From an uncultured Oscillospiraceae bacterium (GTDB taxonomy: Bacteria; Bacillota; Clostridia; Oscillospirales; Oscillospiraceae): a stretch of DNA of 64,000 nt. The notes below the pieces were generated by a model. The model was not told the DNA's origin. It saw only the letters and a list, made by a program, of their open reading frames with translations, and did not search any database. The stretch's first letter is position 1; every line of letters starts with the position of its first letter. Shown in pieces: positions 1-9,956 of the stretch. The stretch lies in assembly GCA_947629955.1 (NCBI GenBank), contig CANRFT010000005.1, forward strand, positions 24,456 through 88,455, in the 5' to 3' direction. Made by a program: the position numbers and the translations under genes.

Positions 1-1903
1 GCACGGCGCGGATGGACAGGGACACCTTCTTGTTCTCGTTGTCGATGGCGATGATCTTGGCGTCCACGGTCTCGCCCTCGGTCACGGCGTCGGCGGGCTT
101 CTCCACCCGGTGGTCGGCCAGCTGGGAGATGTGGATCAGGCCGTCCACGCCGGGGACGATCTCGGCGAAGGCGCCGAAGGTCATCAGCTTGACGATGCGG
201 ACGGGGGCCACGTCGCCCACCTCATACTTGGAGGTGAACACGGTCCAGGGCTCCTGGCTGTGGTCCTTCATGCCCAGGGAGATCTTCCGCTTCTCCGGGT
301 CAAAGGAGATGACATACACATCCACGGGGTCGCCCACGGAGACCACCTCGGCGGGGTTCTTGATGCGGGACCAGGACAGCTCGGAGATGTGGACCATGCC
401 GTCCACGCCGCCGATGTCCACGAAGGCCCCGTAAGAGGTCAGGCTCTTGACGGTGCCGTGATACCGCTTGCCGTTCTCGATGTTGTTCCAGACCTCGGCG
501 GCGGCGGCGGCCCGGGCCTCGGCGGCCACGGCGCGGATGGAGCCCACCACGCGGCGGCGGGCCTTGTTCACCTCGGTGATGCGCAGCTTGATCTTGTTCT
601 TGATCATGTCGGCCAGATCGGCGCCCCGGGGCTTGCCGGACTGAGAGGCGGGGATGAACACCCGGATGCCCTTCACATTGGCCACCAGGCCGCCCTTGTT
701 GACCTCGGTGATGGTGCCCTCGAGAGCCTCCTTGCTCTCCACGGCGTTCTCTACGGTCTCCCAGTTCTTGTGGGCCTCCAGGCGCTTTTTGGACAGGCGG
801 ATCTCGCAGTCCCGGTCGCTGTACAGGACCACCTCGGCCTCGATGGGGTCGCCCACCTTGACCACGTCCTCGGGCTTCACGTCGGGATCGTCGCTCAGCT
901 CGGACAGAGGAATGGACGCGGTGAACTTGGTGCCGGTCAGGTCGACCTGCACCTCGGTGGGCGTGATGGCAATCACAGTCCCGGTGACCTTATCCCCCGT
1001 ATTGATAGGCTTGATCGACTCCTCCAGCATATCCGCGAAGGACTGTTCGATCTCCATGATTTCGTCGCTCATTTTGTTATAGACCTCCTTTATGATCCAC
1101 TCCGGCGTGGACGCGCCGGCAGTGATTCCAAGCGTACTCACTCCCCGGAACTGTTCCCGGTCAAGGCCATCGGCACCCTCGGCCTGCACGGTCAGCGGAC
1201 ACCGCCGGGCACAGAGCTGGGTGAGCCTCCTGGTGTTGGAGCTCCTCCGGTCTCCAATGACGATCATACCGTCACACCGGCCGGCCAATTCCTGGGCTTC
1301 GGATTGACGCCTGGACGTAGCACCACATATTGTATCAAAAAATTCCGCGTTTGTACACACTTTTTTCGCGTTTTCAACGATTTTTTTCCAATCGCCCCAA
1401 ATCGCCGTGGTTTGAGACACAAAAGTCAGCGGTTTTTCAAGCAAATTTGGCTGTTTTTCCAATAATGCGGACAAATCGCTCCAATCAGAGACCACCAGAC
1501 CGCCTTTGGTGCAGCCCAGGATGGCCGCGATCTCCGGGTGGCTGGCCTCCCCCACGACGATGGGGACCCTGCCCTTTTCCTCCGCCGCCCGGACGATCTG
1601 GTGGATGCGGGTCACGTTGGGGCAGGTGGCGTCCACGACCCGGCACCCCCGGGCCGACAGGCGCTCATAGGTCCCGTCCGGCTCCCCGTGGGCCCGGATG
1701 AGCACGGTGGCGCCCCCCGGGGCCTCCTCCGGGCTGCCGATGGTGACCGCTCCCATCTCCTCCAGCCGGCGGATCACCCGTTCGTTATGGGTCAGATGCC
1801 CCAGCAGATACACCGGTCCCCCCGCGGCGGCCTCCTCCGCCAGCTCCACCGCCCGGCGGACGCCGTAGCAGAAGCCGGCGCTTTTTGCCAGCAGGATGTT
1901 CAT
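1..1903 (-). CDS. ispH-rpsA: Bifunctional 4-hydroxy-3-methylbut-2-enyl diphosphate reductase (IspH) / 30S ribosomal protein S1 (RpsA); 3' end runs off the window
   Basis: Continuous minus-strand frame from ATG at 1903: MNILLAKSAGFCYGVRRAVELAEEA... (IspH), through ...GITAGASTPEWIIKEVYNKMSDEIMEIEQSF..., into S1 domains (...GTVKSLTSYGAFVDIGGVDGMVHISELSW...). ATGA overlap with plsC stop. Confidence 0.93.
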   Translation of the reverse strand, partial: MNILLAKSAGFCYGVRRAVELAEEAAAGGPVYLLGHLTHNERVIRRLEEMGAVTIGSPEEAPGGATVLIRAHGEPDGTYERLSARGCRVVDATCPNVTRIHQIVRAAEEKGRVPIVVGEASHPEIAAILGCTKGGLVVSDWSDLSALLEKQPNLLEKPLTFVSQTTAIWGDWKKIVENAKKVCTNAEFFDTICGATSRRQSEAQELAGRCDGMIVIGDRRSSNTRRLTQLCARRCPLTVQAEGADGLDREQFRGVSTLGITAGASTPEWIIKEVYNKMSDEIMEIEQSFADMLEESIKPINTGDKVTGTVIAITPTEVQVDLTGTKFTASIPLSELSDDPDVKPEDVVKVGDPIEAEVVLYSDRDCEIRLSKKRLEAHKNWETVENAVESKEALEGTITEVNKGGLVANVKGIRVFIPASQSGKPRGADLADMIKNKIKLRITEVNKARRRVVGSIRAVAAEARAAAAAEVWNNIENGKRYHGTVKSLTSYGAFVDIGGVDGMVHISELSWSRIKNPAEVVSVGDPVDVYVISFDPEKRKISLGMKDHSQEPWTVFTSKYEVGDVAPVRIVKLMTFGAFAEIVPGVDGLIHISQLADHRVEKPADAVTEGETVDAKIIAIDNENKKVSLSIRAV

Positions 1904-2493
1904 TTGGCCTGCTCCCCAAGGGCGCGGATGCGGTCCATCAGGTCGTCCGCAATGCTCTGGAGCTCATTGGAGCTGGGCTTGCGGCCCTCAAATTTCGGGT
2001 GATAGGGCTGGCCGAATACCACCGTGGTCTTTCGGAACAGCCGTTTTTTGGGGGAGATGTATACCGGGACCAGCGGCGCGCTGGCGCGGGTGGCAAACAT
2101 GGCGGCGCCGGTGTGGGCCTCAGATGTCTGCCCCTCTCTGACGCGAGTGCCCTCGGGGAAGACGAGAAGGCGTTCCCCGTTTTTCAGGATCCGCAGGGCC
2201 TCCTTCACGGCGCCGATATCGGCGGCGCCCCGCTTCACGCCGAAGATGCCGGCCTTCTTCAAGACCCAGCCCACCACCGGCCACCGCATGATCTCCTCTT
2301 TCGCCATCACGTGGACCTGCCGTTTCCAGCCCAGGGCGCAGACCACATAGATGGGGTCGCCGGCGGTGGTGTGGTTGCCGCAGATCACCGCGGCCCCCTC
2401 CGGGAGGTTTTCCAGCCCGACGGCCCGCCAGGGGTGGAATATCCGCATAAACAGCCAGATAAACGGATAGATGAAGGCATACATCTTATTCAT
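1900..2493 (-). CDS. plsC: 1-acyl-sn-glycerol-3-phosphate acyltransferase
   Basis: CGNHTTAGDPIYV and FPEGTRVREG acyltransferase motifs. Confidence 0.92.
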   Translation of the reverse strand: MNKMYAFIYPFIWLFMRIFHPWRAVGLENLPEGAAVICGNHTTAGDPIYVVCALGWKRQVHVMAKEEIMRWPVVGWVLKKAGIFGVKRGAADIGAVKEALRILKNGERLLVFPEGTRVREGQTSEAHTGAAMFATRASAPLVPVYISPKKRLFRKTTVVFGQPYHPKFEGRKPSSNELQSIADDLMDRIRALGEQAK

Positions 2494-3193
2494 TCGGGGT
2501 CCCTCCCAAGCGCTCTCGGATCATGCCCAGCAACAGCCGGAAGCTGCCCTCGAAGTCCAGTTCGGTGGTGTCCGCCAGCACGGCGTCCTCCGCCCGCCGC
2601 AGGGGGGCCGACGCCCTGCCCGTATCCCTGGCGTCCCGCTCCATGACCTCTTTCAGGATCTGGTCCCGGTCGGCGGACTGGCCACGCTCCAGCAGCTCCT
2701 TCCAGCGGCGCTCCGCCCTGGCCTCTGGGGAGGCGGTGAGGAAGATCTTCACATCCGCGTCGGGCAGCACCACGGTGCCGATGTCCCGGCCGTCCATGAT
2801 CACGTCGAAGCTCCGGGCCAGCTCCCGCTGGGTCTCCAGCAGAAAGGCCCGCACGGCGGGGATGGCCGCCGCCTTGGACGCCCCGCCGGACACCTCGTTG
2901 CGCCGGATGGCCTCGGTCACGTCCTCCCCGTTCAGATACATATGCTGGAGGCCGTCCCCGTCGTAGTCCAGCGTCACCCGCAGGCCGGGCAGCAGGGCGG
3001 CCACTTCTTTTTCGTCAGAGGGCTCGACCCCCGCCCGCAGGGCGGCCAGCGCCACGGTCCGGTAGATGGCCCCGGTGTCCACATAGCGGTATCCCAGCTC
3101 CTTCGCCAGCCGTTTTGCCAGGGTGGACTTCCCCGCCCCGGAGGGCCCGTCGATGGCGATGCTCCTGTGCTCCTTCAAATCCATCCGCTCCAT
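2486..3193 (-). CDS. cmk: Cytidylate kinase
   Basis: IAIDGPSGAGKSTLAKRLAKELGYRYVDTGAIYR; DGRDIGTVVLPDADVKIFLTAS. Confidence 0.96.
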   Translation of the reverse strand: MERMDLKEHRSIAIDGPSGAGKSTLAKRLAKELGYRYVDTGAIYRTVALAALRAGVEPSDEKEVAALLPGLRVTLDYDGDGLQHMYLNGEDVTEAIRRNEVSGGASKAAAIPAVRAFLLETQRELARSFDVIMDGRDIGTVVLPDADVKIFLTASPEARAERRWKELLERGQSADRDQILKEVMERDARDTGRASAPLRRAEDAVLADTTELDFEGSFRLLLGMIRERLGGTPNE

Positions 3194-4437
3194 TACCTGA
3201 TATAGTCGACGGCGCTCTCCCCCGCCGCGCGGCCGGTGGCCCAGGCGATCTGGAGGTTGAAGCCGCCGGTGTAGGCGTCCACGTCCAGCACCTCCCCGGC
3301 GAAAAACAGACCAGGGACCAGCCTGGACATCATGGTTTTGGGGTCCACCTCCGATACCTTCACGCCCCCGGAGGTGATGATGGCCTCCTCCACGGGCCTG
3401 GGGCCGGACACCGCCACCGCAAAGCCCTTGAACAGCTCCAGCAGCCGGCGGCGCTCCCCCCTGGTGATATCGTGGGCCTTTTTCTCCTGGGGGATGCCCG
3501 CCCGCTCCAGCAGCACCGGGATCAGCAGCCGGGGGGCCAGCGCGCCCATGAGATTGGCAATATCTTTGTTGGCCCTCTGGGTCAGCTCCCGGACCAGCCG
3601 GGCGTCCAGGGTGGTCTCGTCCAGGGCGGGCTTCAAATCGATGACGCAGGTGTAGCTGTCCCGGCCAAAATCCCGCATGTGGGCGCTGGCGCTGAGCACC
3701 AGCGGCCCGGACAGGCCGAAATGGGTGAACAGCAGCTCTCCCTGCTCCTGATAGACGACCTTTCCCTTCCGATTTTTCACCCGCAGGGACACGTTTTTTA
3801 GGGACAGGCCCTGCATCCGGACGCAGCAGGGGTCCGGGGACTCCAGCGGCACCAGGGAGGGCGCGGGCGGGACGACGGTGTGGCCCACATTTTCCGCCAA
3901 TCTGTACCCGTCCCCGGTGGAGCCGGTGGCCGGATAGGAAAGCCCGCCTGTGGCAAGGATAAACGCCTTACAGTCCATGATAACGCCGCTGTTCTCCGTG
4001 GAAATATCCAGCGTCCCGGCGGCGTTTCGCGCCAGATCGGTCACCCGGTCATGGCGCAGCTCCACCTTCAGCCGTTTCAGCTCAAAGAACAGCGCATCCA
4101 CGATGTCGGCGGCCTTATCGGACCTGGGGAACACCCGGTTCCCCCGCTCCACCTTCAGCGGCACCCCCAGATCGGTAAAAAAACGCTCCGTGTCGGCGGG
4201 AGAAAAGCGGCTCATGGCGCTGTACAAAAACCGGCCGTTCCGGGGGGTGGAGGCCAATACCTCCTCCATCGTACAGTGGTTGGTGAGGTTGCACCGGCCC
4301 TTCCCGGTGATATACAGCTTGCGGCCCACCTTTTCGTTGGGCTCCAGCAGGAGCACGGAGGCCCCGGCTCTGGCGGCGGTGATGGCCGCCATCATGCCCG
4401 CGGCCCCCGCGCCTGCGATGACGACGTCCCGGCTCAC
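3193..4437 (-). CDS. NAD(P)/FAD-dependent oxidoreductase, HI0933/BaiN-like flavoprotein
   Basis: VVIAGAGAAGMMAAITAARAGASVLLLEPNEKVGRKLYITGKGRCNLTN; GTG start at 4437 overlaps the upstream stop. Confidence 0.9.
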   Translation of the reverse strand: MSRDVVIAGAGAAGMMAAITAARAGASVLLLEPNEKVGRKLYITGKGRCNLTNHCTMEEVLASTPRNGRFLYSAMSRFSPADTERFFTDLGVPLKVERGNRVFPRSDKAADIVDALFFELKRLKVELRHDRVTDLARNAAGTLDISTENSGVIMDCKAFILATGGLSYPATGSTGDGYRLAENVGHTVVPPAPSLVPLESPDPCCVRMQGLSLKNVSLRVKNRKGKVVYQEQGELLFTHFGLSGPLVLSASAHMRDFGRDSYTCVIDLKPALDETTLDARLVRELTQRANKDIANLMGALAPRLLIPVLLERAGIPQEKKAHDITRGERRRLLELFKGFAVAVSGPRPVEEAIITSGGVKVSEVDPKTMMSRLVPGLFFAGEVLDVDAYTGGFNLQIAWATGRAAGESAVDYIR

Positions 4438-5306
4438 TGGTCGGTGTACTCCACCTTCTCGTACACCTGGTACTCGTCCCAGATGCGCTCCAGCTTCTCG
4501 AAGGTGGCGGTCACGTCTCCCGGCATCTTGCGGCCCACGGCCACGATCAGCGCGTTGATGATGGACAGGGGCGCCACCAGGGAGTCCACGAAGGAAGCCA
4601 TATCGCTCTTGGCCAGCAGGCGGTAGTCGGAGGTGTCGTACAGGGGGGACATACTGCTGTCGGTGATGGCCACCACCGTGGCACCCTGGTCCCGGGCGAA
4701 CTCCATGGCCCGGACGCACCGGGTGGAGTACCGGGGGAAGCTGATGCCGATGACCACGTCCTCCGGTCCAACCCGGAGCATCTGCTCGAACATCTCGCTG
4801 GCCAGGGAGGTCTGCACCTGCCACACGTTGTCAAAGATCAGCTTGAAGTAGAAAGACAGGAAATCGGACAGGGCCGCCGAGGAGCGCACCCCCAGGATGT
4901 AGATGCGCCGGGCCTTGACGATGGCGTCCACGATGGCGTTGAAGTCCTCCCGGTCCACCTCGGCCAGGGACAGACGCAGCTTCTCGATGTCGGACTGGAC
5001 CACCTTCTCCAGCACGTGCTCGTTGCCCAGCCGGTCATAGGAGACCTCGATGCGCTGCACGGTGGTCAGCTTGCCCCGGATCAGCTCCTGGAGGGCCTTC
5101 TGCATGGCGGGATACCCGTCGTACCCCAGCTCGGCGGCGAAGCGGACCACCGTGGACTCGCTGGTGCGGACGGTCTGGCCCAGCTTGGCGGCGGTCATGA
5201 AGGCAGCCTTGTCATAGCTGTCCAGAATATAGCGCCCGATGCGCTTCTGGCTTTTGGAAAACGAATCCATTTGATTCTGAATCGTGGTGAGGATGTCACG
5301 GCTCAT
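4434..5306 (-). CDS. MurR/RpiR family transcriptional regulator (HTH + SIS domain)
   Basis: MSRDILTTIQNQMDSFSKSQKRIGRYILDSYDKAAFMTAAKLGQTVRTSESTVVRFAAELGYDGYP; SIS-like ILGVRSSAALSDFLSFY; SD before ATG 5306. Confidence 0.92.
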   Translation of the reverse strand: MSRDILTTIQNQMDSFSKSQKRIGRYILDSYDKAAFMTAAKLGQTVRTSESTVVRFAAELGYDGYPAMQKALQELIRGKLTTVQRIEVSYDRLGNEHVLEKVVQSDIEKLRLSLAEVDREDFNAIVDAIVKARRIYILGVRSSAALSDFLSFYFKLIFDNVWQVQTSLASEMFEQMLRVGPEDVVIGISFPRYSTRCVRAMEFARDQGATVVAITDSSMSPLYDTSDYRLLAKSDMASFVDSLVAPLSIINALIVAVGRKMPGDVTATFEKLERIWDEYQVYEKVEYTDQ

Positions 5307-5433
5307 GGGGGGCCCTCCGTTCGTCCGTTCATAGTGGAGGCGGAAGCCTGCCGGTTTCCGCCTCCTCATATCATACTATTTTCCCGGGAAATTTGCAAGA
5401 GATTTTGCAGGAAAATTTCTGAAATCCTGCAAG

Positions 5434-6138
5434 TCAAAGCGACAGAGCCAGGACCTCCGCCTCCGTAAGGCGACGCCACCGGCCGGGCCTCAGCTCACCC
5501 AATTCCAGGCTTCCCTCCCGCACCCGCTTCAGCCGTGTGACGGCGAGGCCGACGGCGGCGCACATCCGCCGCACCTGCCGGTTCTTCCCCTCGTGGATGA
5601 CAACGGAGAGCAGGCCGCCGCCCTCCTCCGACCGGATGACCCTCACGGCGGGCCGGCGGATGGCCTCCCCCTCCAGGGAGTCCATCCCGCGCAGGGCCTC
5701 GGCACCGGCGGGGACCTCTCCCCTCACCCAGACCAGGTACTCCTTCTCCACCTCATGGGAGGGATGGGTGAGCCGGTTGGTCAGTTCTCCGTCGTCGGTG
5801 AGGAGCAGCAGCCCCTCCGAGTCCAGATCCAGCCGCCCCACCGGCCACACCCGGACCGGGCAGCCAGCCAGCAGGTCGGCCACCGTTTTGCGGCCCTTCT
5901 CGTCGGAGAGAGTGGTCACATACCCTCTGGGCTTGTTCAGCAGGATGTATGTATGGGCGGCGGGGGCGGACAGGGGCACCCCGTCCACCTCCACCCGGTC
6001 CCGGGCCGGGTCGGCCTTGTCCCCCAGGTGGGCGACGATGCCGTTCATCGTCACCCGCCCGGCGGCCAGGTATTCCTCCGCCCTCCGCCGGGAACACACC
6101 CCCGCGGCGGACAGCAGCTTTTGCAGGCGCTCCTCCAT
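5434..6138 (-). CDS. rluB: Pseudouridine synthase, RsuA/RluB family
   Basis: MEERLQKLLSAAGVCSRRRAEEYLAAGRV S4 domain; VWPVGRLDLDSEGLLLLTDDGELTNRLTHP. Confidence 0.92.
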   Translation of the reverse strand: MEERLQKLLSAAGVCSRRRAEEYLAAGRVTMNGIVAHLGDKADPARDRVEVDGVPLSAPAAHTYILLNKPRGYVTTLSDEKGRKTVADLLAGCPVRVWPVGRLDLDSEGLLLLTDDGELTNRLTHPSHEVEKEYLVWVRGEVPAGAEALRGMDSLEGEAIRRPAVRVIRSEEGGGLLSVVIHEGKNRQVRRMCAAVGLAVTRLKRVREGSLELGELRPGRWRRLTEAEVLALSL

Positions 6139-6159
6139 AGCCGGTCACCGCCCTTCTAT

Positions 6160-7260
6160 TCAAGTTGCGCCGAACAGGGCGCGGATCCTGTCCCAAAAGG
6201 TCATGGGCGTGCGGACGTCCCAACGCGCCGTCTGGGCGCTCACCAGGTCCACCCGGGCCACCGGCCGGCCGTCCAGGGACCAGACGGCCTCCCCCAGCCT
6301 TCCCCCGGCGGGGACAGGGGCCTCCGCCCGGTCCGGCAGCCGCACGTCCAGCGACAGCCGCTCCCCGTCCCGGAGGGGATAGCCCGCGTCGCTGGCGGCC
6401 ACGGCGGTCACCGCGGGCAGCAGACTGCCGGTGACGGGCACCCCGCCGAACGTATCCCCGGCGGCGCAGAGCTTTTCCCGGGGAAAGACCTCAAAGCCGT
6501 AGTCCAGCAGCTTCTCGTGGTCGTTCCAGTCGTCCCCGTCGTTGAGGGTGACGCAGATCAGGGTCTGACCGTCCCGTGTGGCGGCGGACACCAGGGTCCG
6601 CCCCGCCTTTTCGGTGAAGCCGGTCTTCATCCCCACGCAACCCTCGTACCGGGTGAGCAGCTTGTTGTGGTTCACAAAGGTCCGCGACCCCACGGTGACG
6701 GACTTGGTGGCGCAGATGGCGGCCACCGTCTCGTTTTGCAGACAGGCACGGGCCAGCAGGGCCATATCGTAAGCCGTCGAGTAGTGGTCCTCGTGGTCAA
6801 GGCCGCAGGAGTTGGCAAAGGAGGTGTCCGCCATCCCCAACTCCGCCGCCTTTCGCTCCATCAGCGCCACGAATGCCCCCTCGCTGCCCGCAATATGACA
6901 GGCGATGGCGGCGGCCGCGTCGTTGCCAGACTGGAGCAGCAGGCCGTACAGCAGCCCCCGCAGGGTGATCTTCTCCCCCGCTTTCAGGTAGATGGAGGAG
7001 CCCTCCACCCCCAGCCACTCCGGCCTGATCTCCACCTCTCCGTCCAGGTCTGCGCCGCTCTCCACCGCCGCCAGGGCGGTCATCAGCTTGGTGGTGCTGG
7101 CGATGAGCCGCCGCTCGTGTGGGGCCTGCTCATAGAGCACCCGGCCGCTTTCGGCGTCCATCAAAATGGCGCTGGAGGCGTGGGTGGAAACGGCGTGAAC
7201 AGGCACAGATACCGTCAAAGCGGCGAAAACAGCAATCAGAACAGCGGCGAAACGTCTCAA
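6160..7260 (-). CDS. D-alanyl-D-alanine carboxypeptidase (DacF-type)
   Basis: ASTTKLMTALAAVE (SxxK), GNDAAAAIA, KTGFTEKAGRTLVSAA. Confidence 0.93.
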   Translation of the reverse strand: MRRFAAVLIAVFAALTVSVPVHAVSTHASSAILMDAESGRVLYEQAPHERRLIASTTKLMTALAAVESGADLDGEVEIRPEWLGVEGSSIYLKAGEKITLRGLLYGLLLQSGNDAAAAIACHIAGSEGAFVALMERKAAELGMADTSFANSCGLDHEDHYSTAYDMALLARACLQNETVAAICATKSVTVGSRTFVNHNKLLTRYEGCVGMKTGFTEKAGRTLVSAATRDGQTLICVTLNDGDDWNDHEKLLDYGFEVFPREKLCAAGDTFGGVPVTGSLLPAVTAVAASDAGYPLRDGERLSLDVRLPDRAEAPVPAGGRLGEAVWSLDGRPVARVDLVSAQTARWDVRTPMTFWDRIRALFGAT

Positions 7261-7331
7261 AAAAGGTCACTCCCATCCGAACAGTCAGATGGGAGTAGTA
7301 TGACCTCTCTGCGGTTTGGTATGCGCTGGAC

Positions 7332-7757
7332 TTACTCGGTCTCCTCCGCCGCCTCCACGGGGGGAACGGCGGGGTCGCCGGTCTTGCGGTCGATGTAACC
7401 GGTGACCTTGTCGAACATGTCGGGCACCATGTCCACCACCCGGCCCAGGGTGTCCGCCGGCGGGGGCATGACGGGCAGCACCCGCACCGCTCCGTCCTTC
7501 ACCACCAGGAAGGACACCGGGGTGATGTTCACGCCGGCCCCGGCGCCGCCGCCGAAATTCTTGGCCACGCCCTGGGTCTTGCCGAAGTCGGACCCGCCGC
7601 TGGCAAAGCCGAAGGACAGCCGGGACACGGGGATCAGGGTGACACCGTCCTGGGTGACGATCGGCTTGCCGATGACGGTGTTGGCGTCCACCATCTCGTG
7701 GATCTTGTCCATGGTGGTCTGGAGCACCTCGTTGATGGGATGGTTGTTCTCGCTCAT
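7332..7757 (-). CDS. ytfJ: Sporulation protein YtfJ/GerW family
   Basis: VIGKPIVTQDGVTLIPVSRLSFGFASGGSDFG...FGGGAGAGVNITPVSFLVV. Confidence 0.92.
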   Translation of the reverse strand: MSENNHPINEVLQTTMDKIHEMVDANTVIGKPIVTQDGVTLIPVSRLSFGFASGGSDFGKTQGVAKNFGGGAGAGVNITPVSFLVVKDGAVRVLPVMPPPADTLGRVVDMVPDMFDKVTGYIDRKTGDPAVPPVEAAEETE

Positions 7758-8395
7758 GCTTTAGCCTCCTGTCTTCTATCTTTCGCGCTGGGCCTGGCAG
7801 CGGGCCTGCCGCTGCGCACCCATTGGATCAACACTCTCCCGCCGTGCCACAGGACCAGAGTGAGGACCTGTCCCACGGTGATGGTGAACGCCGCCGTGAT
7901 CTCCACCGCCGGCTCGGTCCGGCCGTAGTCCATCTGGATGTCAAAGCTGCGGCGCTTCACCTTGAAATTATTCTCCACCAGCGGCCACAGGGCGCCGAGG
8001 GCGGCGTTGGCCTGTCCATAGCCGATGGCGATGGAGGCGGGGTCGGACCCGCCCCAGATGAGGGTCAGATTGAAGTCGTCGACGCGTATCCTGCGCTTGA
8101 GGGCGCCCACCGCATCCAGGACGCGGGGCAGCACCGACCACACCCGCTGGAGGGTGCCGGGCCGGCCCTCGGTCTTGGGTTTCGGGGGCTTCTCCGGCTT
8201 CGGCTTTTTCTCTTTCTTGGGCTTTTGTTTTTTAGGCTTTTTGGGGGGCGCGGGCAGCACCTGGATTTTCGTGGGCCCCGCCAGGATGTGGACGTAAAAG
8301 CCCGCCTCGCCGTATTTCAGCCGCCCGCCCAGTCGGATCATGCCGATGAGCCAAAAGACGGCCAGGATCACGAGAATGACGATGAGCGCGGTCAC
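7754..8395 (-). CDS. DUF2953-like membrane-anchored protein with Lys/Pro-rich linker
   Basis: N-terminal TM helix, low-complexity PKKPKKQKPKKEKKPKPEKPPKPK, position downstream of scpB and upstream of ytfJ. Confidence 0.75.
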   Translation of the reverse strand: MTALIVILVILAVFWLIGMIRLGGRLKYGEAGFYVHILAGPTKIQVLPAPPKKPKKQKPKKEKKPKPEKPPKPKTEGRPGTLQRVWSVLPRVLDAVGALKRRIRVDDFNLTLIWGGSDPASIAIGYGQANAALGALWPLVENNFKVKRRSFDIQMDYGRTEPAVEITAAFTITVGQVLTLVLWHGGRVLIQWVRSGRPAARPSAKDRRQEAKA

Positions 8396-9021
8396 GGCTC
8401 GTCACCTCCGCCCTCCGGTCCCTCCGTCTCCTGCCGCTCCTGCTCCTCGGCGGTCTTCAGCCTCTGGATGGCGGACTCCAGCTCCATGGTGAGCTGGTCT
8501 CCCTCCTGTCCGTCCCCGGGCAGTTCGGGCAGATCGTCCAGAGAGGTCAAGCCAAAGGAGCGCAGGAAGGTCTTGGTGGTCCTGAACTGCATGGGCCGGC
8601 CGGGGACGTTGAGCCGCCCCGCCTCGCAGATCAGCTCCCGCTCCAACAGCAGCCCCACGGTATAGGAACTGTCCACCCCCCGGACCTGCTCGATGTAGGC
8701 CCTGGTCACCGGCTGGAAGTAGGCGATGATGGACAGCACCTCCAGGGCGGGCTGGGACAGCTTGGCGGGCTTGCGGCCCTCCAGCGCCTTGCGGATGTAC
8801 GGGGCCTGCTCCGGCGCGGAGCACATCTGCCAGCTGGTCTCCAGCCGGACGATGCGGACCCCCCGCCGCTCATAGCTGTACCGGTCGGCCAGGCTCTGAC
8901 ACACGCTGTCCACCGTCTCCCTGTCCTGGTCCAGCGTGAGGCACAGGCGCTCGACGGGCACCGGGTCGCCGGCGGCAAACAGGATGCCCTCGATAGCGGA
9001 TTCCAACTCTTTCAGTTCCAC
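8392..9021 (-). CDS. scpB: Segregation and condensation protein B
   Basis: ELESAIEGILFAAGDPVPVERL...LSQPALEVLSIIAYFQPVTRAYIEQVRGVDS. Confidence 0.96.
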   Translation of the reverse strand: MELKELESAIEGILFAAGDPVPVERLCLTLDQDRETVDSVCQSLADRYSYERRGVRIVRLETSWQMCSAPEQAPYIRKALEGRKPAKLSQPALEVLSIIAYFQPVTRAYIEQVRGVDSSYTVGLLLERELICEAGRLNVPGRPMQFRTTKTFLRSFGLTSLDDLPELPGDGQEGDQLTMELESAIQRLKTAEEQERQETEGPEGGGDEP

Positions 9022-9042
9022 GCGGGGGCCTCCCTTCGTGTT

Positions 9043-9870
9043 TTAATAGCTCTCCACCGTCACGTTCAGCTCCTCGCCGGCGTCCCTGCCGGTGCTGGTG
9101 ACGGTGCAGTCCTCCGCCGTGCCCGCCAGATGGATGCGGTTGGCCCGGCACAGCTCCAGGATGGCCAAAAAGGTGGCCACCACCTCGGAGCGGCTGCGGC
9201 TGGTGCGGAACAGGGCCCGGAACCGGGTCACCCCGAACTGGATGAGCCTGTCCAGGATGGACCGGGCCTTGTCGGCCACGGGATAGGGCTCCCGGCCCAC
9301 GATGCCCTCGAAGGCCCGCACGGGGGGCGGCATCTGGTTCCCCACCCGGGACAGCACCGCCAGCAGGGCCCCGCGGATATCCTCCTTATCGTGGAGGTAG
9401 CGGTAGGCGCGGTCGGCCCGGACGGGCTCCGGCTGTTTGGTCAGGTAATCCCGGCCGAACTCATACCGGCGGCCCAGGGGCTCCGCCGCCGCCTTGATCT
9501 TCAGATAGGTCTCCTGGCTCTTGTGCTCCTCCAGGGCGGCCATCAACTCCTCCATCTCGCTGAGGGCAACCTCGTCCTCGATGGACAGCAGCATCCGGGT
9601 CTTGATATACACCAGGTGGGCGGCCATGGTGACGAACTCGCTGGCCACCTCCAGGTTCAGTTCCTCCCGCCGGTCCATCCACTCCATGTACTGGTCCAGC
9701 AGCACGGAGATCTGGATGTCCCGGATCTCGATCTTGTTCTTGCTCAGCAGATGGAGGATCAGGTCCAGAGGCCCGTCGAAGTCCTCCATGTCCTCCTGTC
9801 TGGCCTTCACCACCTTGTCCAGGTGGTAGACGGGGGCGTCCACGGGCGTCCCTCCCTCCGGCGATATCAC
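9043..9870 (-). CDS. scpA: Segregation and condensation protein A
   Basis: DFDGPLDLILHLLSKNKIEIRDIQISVLLDQYMEWM...EFVTMAAHLVYIKTRMLL. Confidence 0.95.
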   Translation of the reverse strand: MISPEGGTPVDAPVYHLDKVVKARQEDMEDFDGPLDLILHLLSKNKIEIRDIQISVLLDQYMEWMDRREELNLEVASEFVTMAAHLVYIKTRMLLSIEDEVALSEMEELMAALEEHKSQETYLKIKAAAEPLGRRYEFGRDYLTKQPEPVRADRAYRYLHDKEDIRGALLAVLSRVGNQMPPPVRAFEGIVGREPYPVADKARSILDRLIQFGVTRFRALFRTSRSRSEVVATFLAILELCRANRIHLAGTAEDCTVTSTGRDAGEELNVTVESY

Positions 9871-9956
9871 AAATTATTAGTAGTATATCAAATATTTTTT
9901 CAAAATACAAGAGCGGCCCGGCAAAAATGACCGGGCCGCGCGCATTTTTATCCGAT

